A stretch of DNA of 48,844 nucleotides from Phycisphaerae bacterium. Lineage in GTDB: Bacteria; Planctomycetota; Phycisphaerae; JAAYCJ01. Shown piece after piece: positions 7,794-15,530 of this stretch. The stretch lies in assembly GCA_012729815.1 (NCBI GenBank), contig JAAYCJ010000037.1, positions 1-48,844 of the forward strand, written 5' to 3'. Numbering within the stretch: position 1 is the stretch's first letter; the number at the start of each line of letters is the position of its first letter. The notes under the pieces were generated by a model. That model searched no databases and had not been told where the DNA came from. It saw only the letters and a list, made by a program, of their open reading frames with translations. A program made the translations under genes and the position numbers.

Positions 7794-7830
7794 GGCGGGT
7801 GGTTCTCGCCGGAGGCGAGGTTCACCCGCC
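7790..7830. repeat. GTAGGG palindromic repeat, copy 2
   Basis: Same architecture as copy 1. The outer arms are GGCGGGTG (7794-7801) and CACCCGCC (7823-7830), with GTT on both sides of the inner stem. The inner stem is CTCGCC / GGCGAG with a GGA loop, whereas copy 1 has CTGCGGC / GCCGCAG with AAC. The inner stems differ in sequence but both pair fully, and the stop codon of the upstream methyltransferase lies inside the element. Confidence 0.85.
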
Positions 7831-7854
7831 GTTTGACTTGTTGAGGAATCGAAC

Positions 7855-8361
7855 ATGGTCTTCGTTCCCGACCGGCAGTACATCGTTTACGAGACCGCGC
7901 ATTGGCGGGTGAATCATCGGGTGGATACGGCGTATCCCGGCTACCTGATGGCGGCGCCGCGCGATCCGCGGGCTGGGAGTCTGCCGGACCTGGGGCCGGA
8001 TGCGCTGTCGGAGCTTGGGCCGCTGCTGGCGTGGATCAGCCGCGTCATCGAGACCACGCTGCAGCCCCGACACCTCTATCTCGGCCGGTTCGGCCATCAG
8101 AGCGGCCATAACCTGCACTTTCACATCATTCCCATCTACGACTGGACGATCCGGCTTTACCATTCAGACCCGCGATACCGGATGCTCAAGCAGTTCTATC
8201 GCGACGCTGACGGCGACGACAGCCCGGACGGAGCCGACCTGACGCTGTTTGTGTGGCGGGAGTGCTGCGAAGGCGGGAAACCGCTGCCGCCCGAAGCGCC
8301 GTCGGTGGCTCGGACGGTTGAAACTCTCAGAGAGGCCTTCGCTGCGGAGCGCCGGGCTTGA
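7855..8361 (+). CDS. HIT-family protein (histidine triad hydrolase/transferase)
   Basis: 168 residues. The signature GHNLHFHIIP (about residues 83-92) provides the H-x-H-x-H-x-x triad of HIT nucleotide hydrolases and transferases, which cleave phosphoramidates or dinucleoside polyphosphates such as Ap4A. Upstream the typical GYLMAAPRDP strand precedes the helix region. The C-terminal 60 residues extend beyond the compact HIT core, including LFVWRECCEGGKPLPPE. The ATG at 7855 has GAGGAAT upstream. It sits among methyl- and acetyltransferases with no obvious partner; substrate unknown. Confidence 0.88.
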   Translation: MVFVPDRQYIVYETAHWRVNHRVDTAYPGYLMAAPRDPRAGSLPDLGPDALSELGPLLAWISRVIETTLQPRHLYLGRFGHQSGHNLHFHIIPIYDWTIRLYHSDPRYRMLKQFYRDADGDDSPDGADLTLFVWRECCEGGKPLPPEAPSVARTVETLREAFAAERRA

Positions 8362-8430
8362 AAACAACCTGACGGGTCGTTATGTTGTCGTGACGGGCTG
8401 AATCGACCGACGACTTTTGCGCGAGGCGAG

Positions 8431-9198
8431 ATGATCAAGGGCGTTTTTTTTGATTTGTACGGCACGTTGCTGGTGATGGACAACCCGGCTGAGGGGTGGG
8501 AACGGTGGCTCGATCGGCTGTATGACCAGGCGCGGCGGTGCGGATACCGCCGATCCCGCGACGAACTTGCGCAGCGGTGCGAGGGTCTGTTCACGCGGCC
8601 GGAGCCGGCGGCGAACGACGGGTTGACCATCTACGAGTCGCGCATCGCAGCGTTGTACGGCGAGCTGGGCCTGCGCCCGGCGCCGGATGACGTGCGGGCC
8701 GCGGCTGAGGCCACGGTCAACGCGTGGAACGATCGGTTGCGGCTCGATGAGGATACGCGCGAGGTGCTTTCGCGGCTTGGCGAGCGCCGCCGGTTGGCGT
8801 TGATTACCAATTTCGATCATCCGCCGTTTATCCCGACGGTTTTGGCGCGGATGGGCCTCGACGGGTTCTTCGAGCACGTGACGATCTCGGGGCAGGTGGG
8901 CGTCAAGAAGCCCGATCCGCGGATTTTCGCTCCGGCGCTTGGCGCGACGGGGCTTTCGCCGGACGAGGTGGTCTACGTCGGCGACAGCGTCGAGGACGTG
9001 GAAGGGGCGGTGGCGGCGGGGATTGCGCCGATCCGGATCGAGCGCGGCGGCGTGGACCGCAGCGGGGTGATCCGCGACTACCGGCCGGACCGGACGGCCC
9101 AGCAGCTCGCCGACGAATACGCGACCGATCAGCCGGCCCGGACGATCGCGAGTTTGAGCGAGTTGGTAAGCGTCGTTGATGAACTGCGTATCAAATGA
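8431..9198 (+). CDS. HAD-superfamily hydrolase (predicted phosphatase)
   Basis: 255 residues. HAD motif I is FFDLYGTLL (nucleophile Asp8; the usual second Asp is Tyr, as in many 2-haloacid-dehalogenase/phosphoglycolate-phosphatase-like members). Motif II is RLALITNFDHP, motif III GVKKPDPRIF, and motif IV VYVGDSVEDVEGAVAAG. The cap domain is the helical type inserted after motif I. Likely a small-molecule phosphatase in the cytoplasm; the substrate is not readable. GAGGCGAG stands directly before the ATG. A similar HAD protein occurs at 13795. Confidence 0.88.
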   Translation: MIKGVFFDLYGTLLVMDNPAEGWERWLDRLYDQARRCGYRRSRDELAQRCEGLFTRPEPAANDGLTIYESRIAALYGELGLRPAPDDVRAAAEATVNAWNDRLRLDEDTREVLSRLGERRRLALITNFDHPPFIPTVLARMGLDGFFEHVTISGQVGVKKPDPRIFAPALGATGLSPDEVVYVGDSVEDVEGAVAAGIAPIRIERGGVDRSGVIRDYRPDRTAQQLADEYATDQPARTIASLSELVSVVDELRIK

Positions 9199-9237
9199 TC
9201 GGTGTTCTGACGATCCGGACGCTACTCGCGACAGAAT

Positions 9238-9262
9238 GGTGCGTCGGGACGACGCACCCTAC
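9238..9262. repeat. GTAGGG-type palindrome on the minus strand
   Basis: Perfect nine-bp arms GGTGCGTCG (9238-9246) and CGACGCACC (9250-9258) around a GGA loop, followed by CTAC. On the minus strand it reads GTAGG then the hairpin, the same order as copies 1 and 2. It lies in the 81-bp gap between the HAD gene and the next methyltransferase. Its orientation opposes both genes and there is no T-tract, so it is better seen as a dispersed repeat than a terminator. Confidence 0.7.
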
Positions 9263-9279
9263 AATCGTGGAGGCCTGTC

Positions 9280-10053
9280 ATGGCCGATGGGAATCTCAAG
9301 CGTTACGAGCTGTTCGGCTGGGACTATCCGCTGGTCAACGCTTTGAGCGATCAGGAGGTCGGTTGGTATCGCGGTTACGCCGAGCGGACGGGCGGGCCGG
9401 TTTTGGGGCTGGCGTGCGGGACGGGGCGGTTGTTGTGCCGTCTGGCAGAGGCGGGTTTCGAGGCGGTCGGGCTCGATATCACGGAGCGGATGCTCGATCT
9501 GGCCCGCGGGTTCGCAGCCGAACTGGACGAGGCCGCGCGGAAGCGAATGACGCTGATCCGCGGCGACATGGCTGAGTTCGATCTGGGCCGGCAGTTCGGC
9601 CTGATCACCGTCGCCGACAATTCGTTTCGCGAACTGGCGACGCGCGAGCAGCACCTCGCATGCCTCCGCTGCGTGCGGCGGCACCTTCGCGATGACGGCA
9701 TCTTCTTGATGACCGAACGGCGGTTTCAGGCGCATCTGTATCCGGGCGGCCGGCGCGAGTTCGGCTGGAGCGAGCCGACGGTCGATCCGCGCAGCGGGTG
9801 CCTGGTCTCGCGGCGGGGCGAGTTGCGTCTCGTAAAGGATGGCACGTGGATATCCGGCGCGTTCCACTATAGAATAACCGCATCCGACGGATCGGAGCGG
9901 ATCGAGCGTTGCCCGATCGAGAGTCCGATCCTTTTGGTCGAGGATTACCATCGGCTTTTCTCCGAGGCGGGTTTGTCGGCGGAGTTGCACGTCGGCTACG
10001 AGCATCGTTCGGACGACGGCCAGGATCCGATCCTCTGTTTTGTCGCCAGGTAG
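9280..10053 (+). CDS. Class I SAM-dependent methyltransferase
   Basis: 257 residues. Motif I reads VLGLACGTGRL (about residues 41-51), with Leu-Ala where Asp-Leu is more common. Beta-2 ends in GLDITERML. Motif II is RGDMAEFDLGRQFGLITVADNSFRELATREQ, a pattern of the Methyltransf_25 type. The C-terminal part contains a beta-rich extension (LRLVKDGTWISGAFHYRITASDGSERIE) seen in relatives that methylate small molecules. The start ATG has GTGGAGG nine bases upstream. Substrate unknown. It is the last methyltransferase of the run. Confidence 0.88.
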   Translation: MADGNLKRYELFGWDYPLVNALSDQEVGWYRGYAERTGGPVLGLACGTGRLLCRLAEAGFEAVGLDITERMLDLARGFAAELDEAARKRMTLIRGDMAEFDLGRQFGLITVADNSFRELATREQHLACLRCVRRHLRDDGIFLMTERRFQAHLYPGGRREFGWSEPTVDPRSGCLVSRRGELRLVKDGTWISGAFHYRITASDGSERIERCPIESPILLVEDYHRLFSEAGLSAELHVGYEHRSDDGQDPILCFVAR

Positions 10054-10089
10054 CCTCCGGTACGAACGACGCCGTTACGAGGACAGCTC

Positions 10090-10929
10090 ATGTCTCAGCC
10101 TGCGGGGAACATCGAACCGCCCGCGGTTACGCACAGCCGGTTGGTTAAGGACCTGAGCGCGCTGGGCGTGGCTCGCGGGCAGCTTGTCATGCTCCACGCT
10201 TCAGTGAAGTCCATCGGTTGGGTCGTCGGCGGCCCTGATGTGGTCCTTTCGGCCCTGTTCGAGGTTCTGGGTCCCGAGGGCACGCTGATGATGGTGGTCG
10301 GCTGGGAAGACAGCACCTACGAGATGGATGAGTGGCCCGCTGAGAAGCGACAGGCCTATCACGACGAGTGCCCTGCGTTCGATCCCTCGCGGTCGCGGGC
10401 GTGTCGCAACATGAGCATCCTGACCGAGTATCTGCGCACGTGGCCGGGGGCCCGTCGCAGCGGACATCCCGACTGTTCGTACGCCGCGGTCGGTCCGCTG
10501 GCCGAGTGGATCGTCCGCGATCATCCGCTGCAGTACGGTCACGGCGTTGGTTCTCCACTGGCCAAGCTGTGCGAGGCCGGCGGTTCGGTGCTGCTGCTCG
10601 GCTCGCCGCTGGTTCACGTCACGTTGCTGCATTACGCTGAGTGCCTGGCCGACGTTCCCGGCAAGCGGGTGGTCCGGTATCGAGCGCCCGTTCTTCGCGA
10701 CGGCCGCCGCGTGTGGGTTGAACTGGAGGAGTACGACACCTGCAACGGCATCGTCGGTTCCTCGGACCAGTACTTCCCGGCCATCATGGAGGCCTACCTC
10801 ACCGTCGGACACGGCCGATCCGGACTGGTCGGCCACGGCCGATCTTATCTCTTTCATGCTCCACACCTGACACGTTTTGCCGTAGAATGGATGGAACGGC
10901 ACCTGCGGGGAAAAGCTCCCGCGGTGTAG
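10090..10929 (+). CDS. AAC(3)-family N-acetyltransferase (Antibiotic_NAT)
   Basis: 279 residues. It matches aminoglycoside 3-N-acetyltransferase-like proteins: LHASVKSIGWVVGGPDVVLSAL near the N-terminus, GPEGTLMMVVGW, SGHPDCSYAAVGPLAEWI and GHGVGSPLAKLCEAGGSVLLLG in the middle, HYAECLA (the conserved His-Glu/Asp area), and GHGRSYLFHAPHLTRFAVEWM at the end. The family transfers acetyl from acetyl-CoA to an amino group of aminoglycosides, but many environmental members act on other amines, so resistance cannot be assumed. GAGGACAG precedes the ATG. The stop codon is followed by the palindromes at 10932-10985. Confidence 0.88.
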   Translation: MSQPAGNIEPPAVTHSRLVKDLSALGVARGQLVMLHASVKSIGWVVGGPDVVLSALFEVLGPEGTLMMVVGWEDSTYEMDEWPAEKRQAYHDECPAFDPSRSRACRNMSILTEYLRTWPGARRSGHPDCSYAAVGPLAEWIVRDHPLQYGHGVGSPLAKLCEAGGSVLLLGSPLVHVTLLHYAECLADVPGKRVVRYRAPVLRDGRRVWVELEEYDTCNGIVGSSDQYFPAIMEAYLTVGHGRSGLVGHGRSYLFHAPHLTRFAVEWMERHLRGKAPAV

Positions 10930-10985
10930 GACGGGCGGTCGCGCCGCCCGAAACAGACAAAATCACAACGGTGGGCTGTGCCCAC
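10926..10985. repeat. Two adjacent palindromes after the AAC(3) gene
   Basis: The first hairpin has arms CGGGCGG (10932-10938) and CCGCCCG (10944-10950) with a TCGCG loop. It starts three bases after the TAG stop (10927-10929), again in a GTAGG context. The second has arms GTGGGC (10971-10976) and GCCCAC (10980-10985) with a TGT loop. Neither has a T-run. They resemble the other stop-codon palindromes in this window. Confidence 0.65.
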
Positions 10986-10999
10986 GTACAGGTGAAACC

Positions 11000-12046
11000 A
11001 TGACCGAACAATTCTCATACGAAAAGGCCGGGGTCAGCATCGAAACGGCGGATGCGGCGAAGCGGCGGATGGCGGCGAGCATGCAGTCGGCCGATCCGCG
11101 GGTGCTGAATCGGCTCGGACCGTTCGCGTCGCTGTTCGCAGCGGATTTTCCCGAGTGCCGCGAGCCGGTGCTCGTGTTGAAGATGGAGGAGCCGGGCTCG
11201 AAGCAGAAGCTCGCGTTCCAGCACGGCCGCGTGCGGTCGATCGCGTACGACCTGATCCATCACCTGATCGACGATATCATCGTGATGGGGGCGGCGCCGC
11301 TGGCGGTGCTCGACACGATCATCTGCGGCAAGCTCGAACCGCGGCAGGTGACCGACATGGTCGACGCGATGGCTGAGGCGTGCCGGTTGCAGGGCTGCAG
11401 CCTCGTGGGCGGCGAGACGTCGGAGCAGCCGGGCGTGATCGACGCGGGCCTCTATGTGCTGGCGGCGGCGATCGTGGGCGTGGTGGATCGCTCTAGAATC
11501 ATCGACGGCTCGAAGATCGCCGAGGGCGATACCGTCATGGCCGTGGCGTCCAACGGCCTGCACACCAACGGCTATTCGCTGGTCCGGGCGCTGCTGGCCA
11601 AGGATCATCACCTGGCCGAGCGGCGGGTCGGCGACGAGAGTTTTCTCGACGCGATCCTGCGGCCGCACACCTGCTACTATCAGCCGTTCCGGGGCCTGTT
11701 CGGCAACGACGGCCTGCACGGCCTCGCCCACATCACCGGCGGCGGGATCGAGGGGAATCTCAACCGCGTCATGCCCGACGGGCTCGGCGCGCGGATCGAC
11801 CTGGGACAGATCCGCATCCTCGACGTGTTCAAGGTCATTCGCGAAGCCGGCGCGGTGAGCGACGCCGACATGCGGCGGACGTTCAACCTCGGCGTCGGCA
11901 TGACGATGGTCGTCGCGCCCGACGCCGTCGAGTCGATCCGCTGGCACCTGGAAGGCTTTGACCTGGCGGCGTATCCGATCGGTCGGATCGAACGGCGCGA
12001 GGCGAAGGTCGTTTTTGACGGAGCGCTCAACTGGCAGCGTCCGTGA
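11000..12046 (+). CDS. purM: Phosphoribosylformylglycinamidine cyclo-ligase-like protein (AIR synthase, divergent PurM)
   Basis: 348 residues, close to the usual PurM length. It opens YEKAGVSIETAD and has GCSLVGGETSEQPG, DGSKIAEGDTVMAVASNGLHTNGYSLVRALL and HITGGGIEGNLNRVMPDG, all PurM signatures, with the FNLGVGMTMVV end. AIR synthase closes the imidazole ring of aminoimidazole ribotide with ATP in purine synthesis. The phosphate loop normally written DGVGTK is MEEPGSKQK here (about residues 56-64), and the following NDL becomes DDI. This is therefore a divergent family member whose catalysis is not assured. The other purine gene in the window is purL at 40067, not linked. AGGTG precedes the start. 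Confidence 0.82.
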   Translation: MTEQFSYEKAGVSIETADAAKRRMAASMQSADPRVLNRLGPFASLFAADFPECREPVLVLKMEEPGSKQKLAFQHGRVRSIAYDLIHHLIDDIIVMGAAPLAVLDTIICGKLEPRQVTDMVDAMAEACRLQGCSLVGGETSEQPGVIDAGLYVLAAAIVGVVDRSRIIDGSKIAEGDTVMAVASNGLHTNGYSLVRALLAKDHHLAERRVGDESFLDAILRPHTCYYQPFRGLFGNDGLHGLAHITGGGIEGNLNRVMPDGLGARIDLGQIRILDVFKVIREAGAVSDADMRRTFNLGVGMTMVVAPDAVESIRWHLEGFDLAAYPIGRIERREAKVVFDGALNWQRP

Positions 12047-12058
12047 GGAAGAGGCGCG

Positions 12059-12838
12059 ATGCCGGCCGACGCGGTTGGGATTCTCGATGCCTTCTTCTCC
12101 CGATATCTCGGCTGCGATCTTGGCGGCACTGCATCCGGCGAGACGTGTATCGTCGCCTCGCCGCGGCGATTTGCCGCTGAGGTTGGTTACGGGCCGATCT
12201 TCGCGATCTGGATCCTGATGACCCGCGGACGCTGTGGGGCCTCACTCCAACAGCCGCTGGCCGCCGAGGCGAAGCGCATTCTGGGCGATGACGGTGTGGG
12301 TTCGACTCTCGATCGCGAATGCCGGTCCGCGCTGACCGAACTGGTCTGCCGGGCCGTCGGTCGCAGGGACGTCACCGCGGTCAGCGGGCCGATCCTTTTC
12401 TGCACGCGCGAGTCGCTACGTCCGCAATCGCTCCACCCATGCCGGCGGGTCGGACCCGGCGACGTGCCCGCACTGGTCCGCGCCGGTCTGCACAACGACT
12501 CGCTGGCCGAGGCCATCGACGCCGGTTTCTGTTTCGCTGCGTGGTCCGGCGGCGAGGTTGCGTGTGTCGCCGCGACCAATCCCATCGACGCCGTTCGCGC
12601 CGCCGACGGCGTCGCGGATATCGGGATTAACACCGCAGCCGCCCACCGCCGCCAAGGTTTTGGCAAGACCGCGCTGTCGGCCCTCACCGCCGCGCTGCTC
12701 GAAGCCGGCTGCGTTCCCGTGTACGCCGCCTCGGACCACAACGAGCCTTCCATCCGCACCGCGACGTCGGTAGGATACGTCCAGTACGCGTGGCAGTTCA
12801 GGGTTCAAGTCGCTCGTCAGGGTGGTTGCCGATCATGA
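12059..12838 (+). CDS. GNAT-like N-acetyltransferase with N-terminal extension
   Basis: 259 residues. The C-terminal third is a GNAT acetyl-CoA-binding unit of the FR47/GNAT_acetyltran sort: VADIGINTAAAHRRQGFGKTALSALTAALLEAGC, then PVYAASDHNEPSIRTATSVGYVQYAWQF. The loop Gln-Gly-Phe-Gly is intact. The first half (about 1-120) is not recognisable, though it ends SGPILFCTRESL before the LHPCRRVGPGDVPALVRAGL turn, similar to two-part GNAT proteins with a degenerate first domain. GAGGAAGAGG stands before the ATG. Its stop overlaps the next gene (ATGA, 12835-12838). Confidence 0.8.
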   Translation: MPADAVGILDAFFSRYLGCDLGGTASGETCIVASPRRFAAEVGYGPIFAIWILMTRGRCGASLQQPLAAEAKRILGDDGVGSTLDRECRSALTELVCRAVGRRDVTAVSGPILFCTRESLRPQSLHPCRRVGPGDVPALVRAGLHNDSLAEAIDAGFCFAAWSGGEVACVAATNPIDAVRAADGVADIGINTAAAHRRQGFGKTALSALTAALLEAGCVPVYAASDHNEPSIRTATSVGYVQYAWQFRVQVARQGGCRS

Positions 12839-13764
12839 CGCCCGATCCGTCGCCGCATATCGACCGCGAAACCGCCACCGCGATCGTTCGCGATCACGTC
12901 GATCGCGGGCTTGGCGTGGTGGACATCCGCCCGCTGCACGGCGGCATGATCAACCGCGTCGAGCAGTGGTTCACCGACGGCGAACCGGCGAGCCTCGTGG
13001 CCAAGATCACAGAGGAGTCCGACCATCGGGACTTTCGCGATGAGGCGGCGGCGCTGGCGTGGTATCGCCGCAACACGCAGTTCCCGGTTCCCGCACCGTA
13101 CGCCTGCGTATCGGATGAACGGTATTTCCGCGGCACGGTGCTGCTGATGGAGACGCTGGCCGGGCGGCACCTGGGCGAGGCGCGGCTCAGCGCCGAAGGC
13201 ATGCGTCGCGTCCAACTCCAGCTTGCCGGGCACGTGGCCGATCTGCATCGGCACAAACAGCCGACCTACGGCAGCGCTCTGTCCAATGCGCCCGGCTTTA
13301 CGAGTTGGCTCGACTGTTTCGGCCCGATGATCGAGAGGAACCTGCACCGCGCGGCGCCGCGTCTGGACGACCGCACGCGGCAAATCGCCGGGCGGCTGAT
13401 CCGCGAGCTGGACGGCTGGCTGCCGGAGTTCGGCGCTCCGACGCTCGTGCACGGCGACCTGTGGTCGGCCAACATCATGGTCGACGACGCCGATCCGGAT
13501 CAGCCGACGATCACGGGCTTTATCGACGGCACAGCCGCGTTCTGCGAGGTCGAGTCCGAACTGGCGTACCTGCTGGTGTTCCAGACCGCCGACGAGACGT
13601 TCTTTCGCGAGTACCGTCGCCGCCATCCGATTCGCGAGGGTTTCGACCGCCGCTGCCGCGTCTACTGGCTCAACACGATGCTGATCCACGTGTGGCTCTT
13701 CGGCGACTCGTACCTGCCGCGGTGCCGGCGGTTCGCCCGGGAAATCGAGCGGCTGTCCTCCTAG
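12835..13764 (+). CDS. Fructosamine-kinase/APH-family kinase
   Basis: 309 residues. N-terminal kinase lobe: VVDIRPLHGGMINRVEQWF, VAKI (ATP lysine) and DFRDEAAALAWYRRN. Catalytic loop LVHGDLWSANIMVD (about residues 205-218), then FIDGTAAFCEVESELAYLLVF in place of DPA-YGD-E-D. The C-terminus (FFREYRRRHPIREGFDRRCRVYWLNTMLIHVWLFGDSYL) is typical of the fructosamine kinase family (PF03881). Those enzymes phosphorylate ketoamine adducts on proteins or free amino acids, which leads to deglycation. APH antibiotic kinase is the alternative. The ATG overlaps the upstream stop and a HAD phosphatase follows 30 bp later. Confidence 0.85.
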   Translation: MTPDPSPHIDRETATAIVRDHVDRGLGVVDIRPLHGGMINRVEQWFTDGEPASLVAKITEESDHRDFRDEAAALAWYRRNTQFPVPAPYACVSDERYFRGTVLLMETLAGRHLGEARLSAEGMRRVQLQLAGHVADLHRHKQPTYGSALSNAPGFTSWLDCFGPMIERNLHRAAPRLDDRTRQIAGRLIRELDGWLPEFGAPTLVHGDLWSANIMVDDADPDQPTITGFIDGTAAFCEVESELAYLLVFQTADETFFREYRRRHPIREGFDRRCRVYWLNTMLIHVWLFGDSYLPRCRRFAREIERLSS

Positions 13765-13794
13765 AATTGACAAAACCGTCATGGGAACCGAGTT

Positions 13795-14517
13795 TTGAGC
13801 GAGATCAAGGGCATTACGTTCGATTTCTATTACACGCTGGCCCACTACTGGTCCGGCCGGAACCGCGGCGCCCGCTGGCAGGAGCACCTGGCCACCCACA
13901 AGCTCGCCGCCGACCCGTGGCACGACGAGATGCTCTACCGCGTCTTCCACTTCTACGCCGACGTCTACCATCCCAGCATGGCCGACGACCAGAAGCGGTT
14001 CTTCTGGAAGGAATTCACCCGCCGGCTCTTCGCCGCCTGCCGGGTCCGGGTCCAGACGCCTTCCGAGTTCCTTCGCCACGTCGAGCCCGTCCGCGAGATA
14101 TTCGGTTCGTCCTGCCTGGCCCTCTATGAGGAGGCGCCGGGCGTCCTGGAGGAACTGGCCGACCGCGGCTACCGGATGGCGATCATCTCGAACTGGCACC
14201 GCGGGTTGTCCTACTTCTGCCAGGAGCTGGGCATCCTGGACTACTTCGACGCGGTCGTCGCCTCGGACGAGGTCGGCGCGGTCAAGCCGGACCGGCGCAT
14301 CTTCGACGAGGCCAGCAAGCGTCTGAGCCTGCGGCCCGAACAGATCGTCCACGTCGGCGATAACCACGTGGACGACCTGCAGGGGGCTGAGGCGGCTGGG
14401 TTCGCCGCCGTCCTGCTGGTCCGCGAGCATCATCCCAATTTCGGGCGGATCAAGGCGTGCAAAAACCTCATCGAGTTTCAGGAGACCCTTGACAGCCGGC
14501 CGCCGGCTGGTAAGTAA
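13795..14517 (+). CDS. HAD-superfamily hydrolase (TTG start)
   Basis: 240 residues from the TTG at 13795; the ATG at 13781 is in another frame and stops after five codons. Motif I is TFDFYYTL (nucleophile Asp10; the usual DG of DxDGT is replaced by YY). Motif II is MAIISNWHRG, motif III AVKPDRRIF and motif IV VHVGDNHVDDLQGAEAAG. The helical cap follows motif I. Probably a small-molecule phosphatase like the gene at 8431, though the altered motif I could change activity. It directly follows the fructosamine-kinase-like gene, and its stop (TAATG) touches the first possible start of the next gene. Confidence 0.82.
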   Translation: MSEIKGITFDFYYTLAHYWSGRNRGARWQEHLATHKLAADPWHDEMLYRVFHFYADVYHPSMADDQKRFFWKEFTRRLFAACRVRVQTPSEFLRHVEPVREIFGSSCLALYEEAPGVLEELADRGYRMAIISNWHRGLSYFCQELGILDYFDAVVASDEVGAVKPDRRIFDEASKRLSLRPEQIVHVGDNHVDDLQGAEAAGFAAVLLVREHHPNFGRIKACKNLIEFQETLDSRPPAGK

Positions 14518-14579
14518 TGACCAACGCGATCGGACGGACCGGCCGTCCCCGCCAACGTGATCCGAAACCGAGGCCCCCA

Positions 14580-15518
14580 ATGACCCGCCGAGAACTCGTC
14601 AAAGCCGCCATCGCCCACCATCCGACCCCGCGCGTGCCCTACGTGATTGACCTGTGTCCCGACGCCTGGGAGGCCCTGGCCCCTCTGGCGGACGGCTGCA
14701 CAGCGGAGGAGTTCATTGACAACGACGTGCGCGACTTTCTTATTCCCTGGTGGAACTGGCACGAGTTGGGGTCCGACTGGTCCGGTCCCGATACGCCCAC
14801 CAGCCCCGCCAGAGTCATCGGCTACGGCAGTTACGAGCAGTTCGTCGATGAGATCAAACGGGCCGCCGACCAGTGCGACAAGTACTTCCTGGTTCGCATT
14901 TATGGCAGTCACTTCGAGAAGGCGTACTTTTCGCGCGGCATCGAGAATTTCCTGGCCGACATGGCGGGCGACCCGCCATTCGCCCGCCGGTTGCTGCAGG
15001 GCATCATCGACCGCAACATGGTGATGATCGAGAATATCATCGGCCTGCCCGAGATCGACGGGATCCTGCTCGGAAGCGACTGGGGCTCGCAGATGGGCCT
15101 GCTGATGGCGCCGGACGTCTGGCAGGAGATGATCCGGCCGGGCGAACAGCGGGAGTACGACCTGATCCACGCCTGGGGCAAGGACGTCTGGATCCACTCC
15201 TGCGGCAACATTGAGCCGATCATTCCGTCGCTGATCGAGATGGGCGTGCAGGTGCTCAACCCCGTTCAGCCGGAGGCCATGGACCTTGCCAGGCTCAAGC
15301 GCAGCTACGGCGAGAAGCTGACCTTCTGGGGCGGGATCAGCACGCAGCAGACCCTGCCCTACGGCACGCCCGACCAGGTGCGGGCCGAGGCCCGCGCCGT
15401 GCGCGAGCTGATGGCTGAGGGCGGCGGCTACGTCTTCTCACCCGCCCAGTCCATCCAGGGCGACGTGCCCGTGGAGAACATGCTGGCCCTGCTCGAGGTG
15501 GCCAGAGAGACCCGTTAA
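14580..15518 (+). CDS. Uroporphyrinogen-decarboxylase-like protein (URO-D superfamily)
   Basis: 312 residues from the ATG at 14580, where MTRRELVKAAIAHHPTPRVPYVIDL gives the usual URO-D-superfamily beginning and GAGG lies six bases upstream. An in-frame ATG at 14517 overlaps the previous stop but adds an unconserved GRPRQRDPKPRPP stretch. Other family marks: IHSCGNIEPIIPSLIEMGVQVLNPVQPEAMD, the beta-strand and helix series ending FWGGISTQQTLPYG, and a C-terminal Y-V-F-S-P-A-Q-S-I. The family includes haem enzymes and corrinoid methyltransferases. Members beside glycan genes in Planctomycetes and Verrucomicrobia are uncharacterised, and haem decarboxylation is unlikely here. It is 12 bp upstream of the glycosidase-like gene. 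Confidence 0.82.
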   Translation: MTRRELVKAAIAHHPTPRVPYVIDLCPDAWEALAPLADGCTAEEFIDNDVRDFLIPWWNWHELGSDWSGPDTPTSPARVIGYGSYEQFVDEIKRAADQCDKYFLVRIYGSHFEKAYFSRGIENFLADMAGDPPFARRLLQGIIDRNMVMIENIIGLPEIDGILLGSDWGSQMGLLMAPDVWQEMIRPGEQREYDLIHAWGKDVWIHSCGNIEPIIPSLIEMGVQVLNPVQPEAMDLARLKRSYGEKLTFWGGISTQQTLPYGTPDQVRAEARAVRELMAEGGGYVFSPAQSIQGDVPVENMLALLEVARETR

Positions 15519-15530
15519 GCGAAACCGCCA

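Noticed and set aside
10795-10845. Internal duplication (VGHGRS twice) in the AAC(3)-like gene
   Set aside because: The first copy aligns to the normal GKGRTGKV-type turn of the family, so it is not a local insertion.
10090-10929. Antibiotic resistance gene
   Set aside because: The fold is AAC(3)-like, but environmental members often have other substrates, and no mobile context or resistance neighbours are present. I keep only the family call.
1-14517. Biosynthetic gene cluster
   Set aside because: Many tailoring-type enzymes but no core synthase, transporter or regulator; a cluster for a secondary metabolite cannot be supported.
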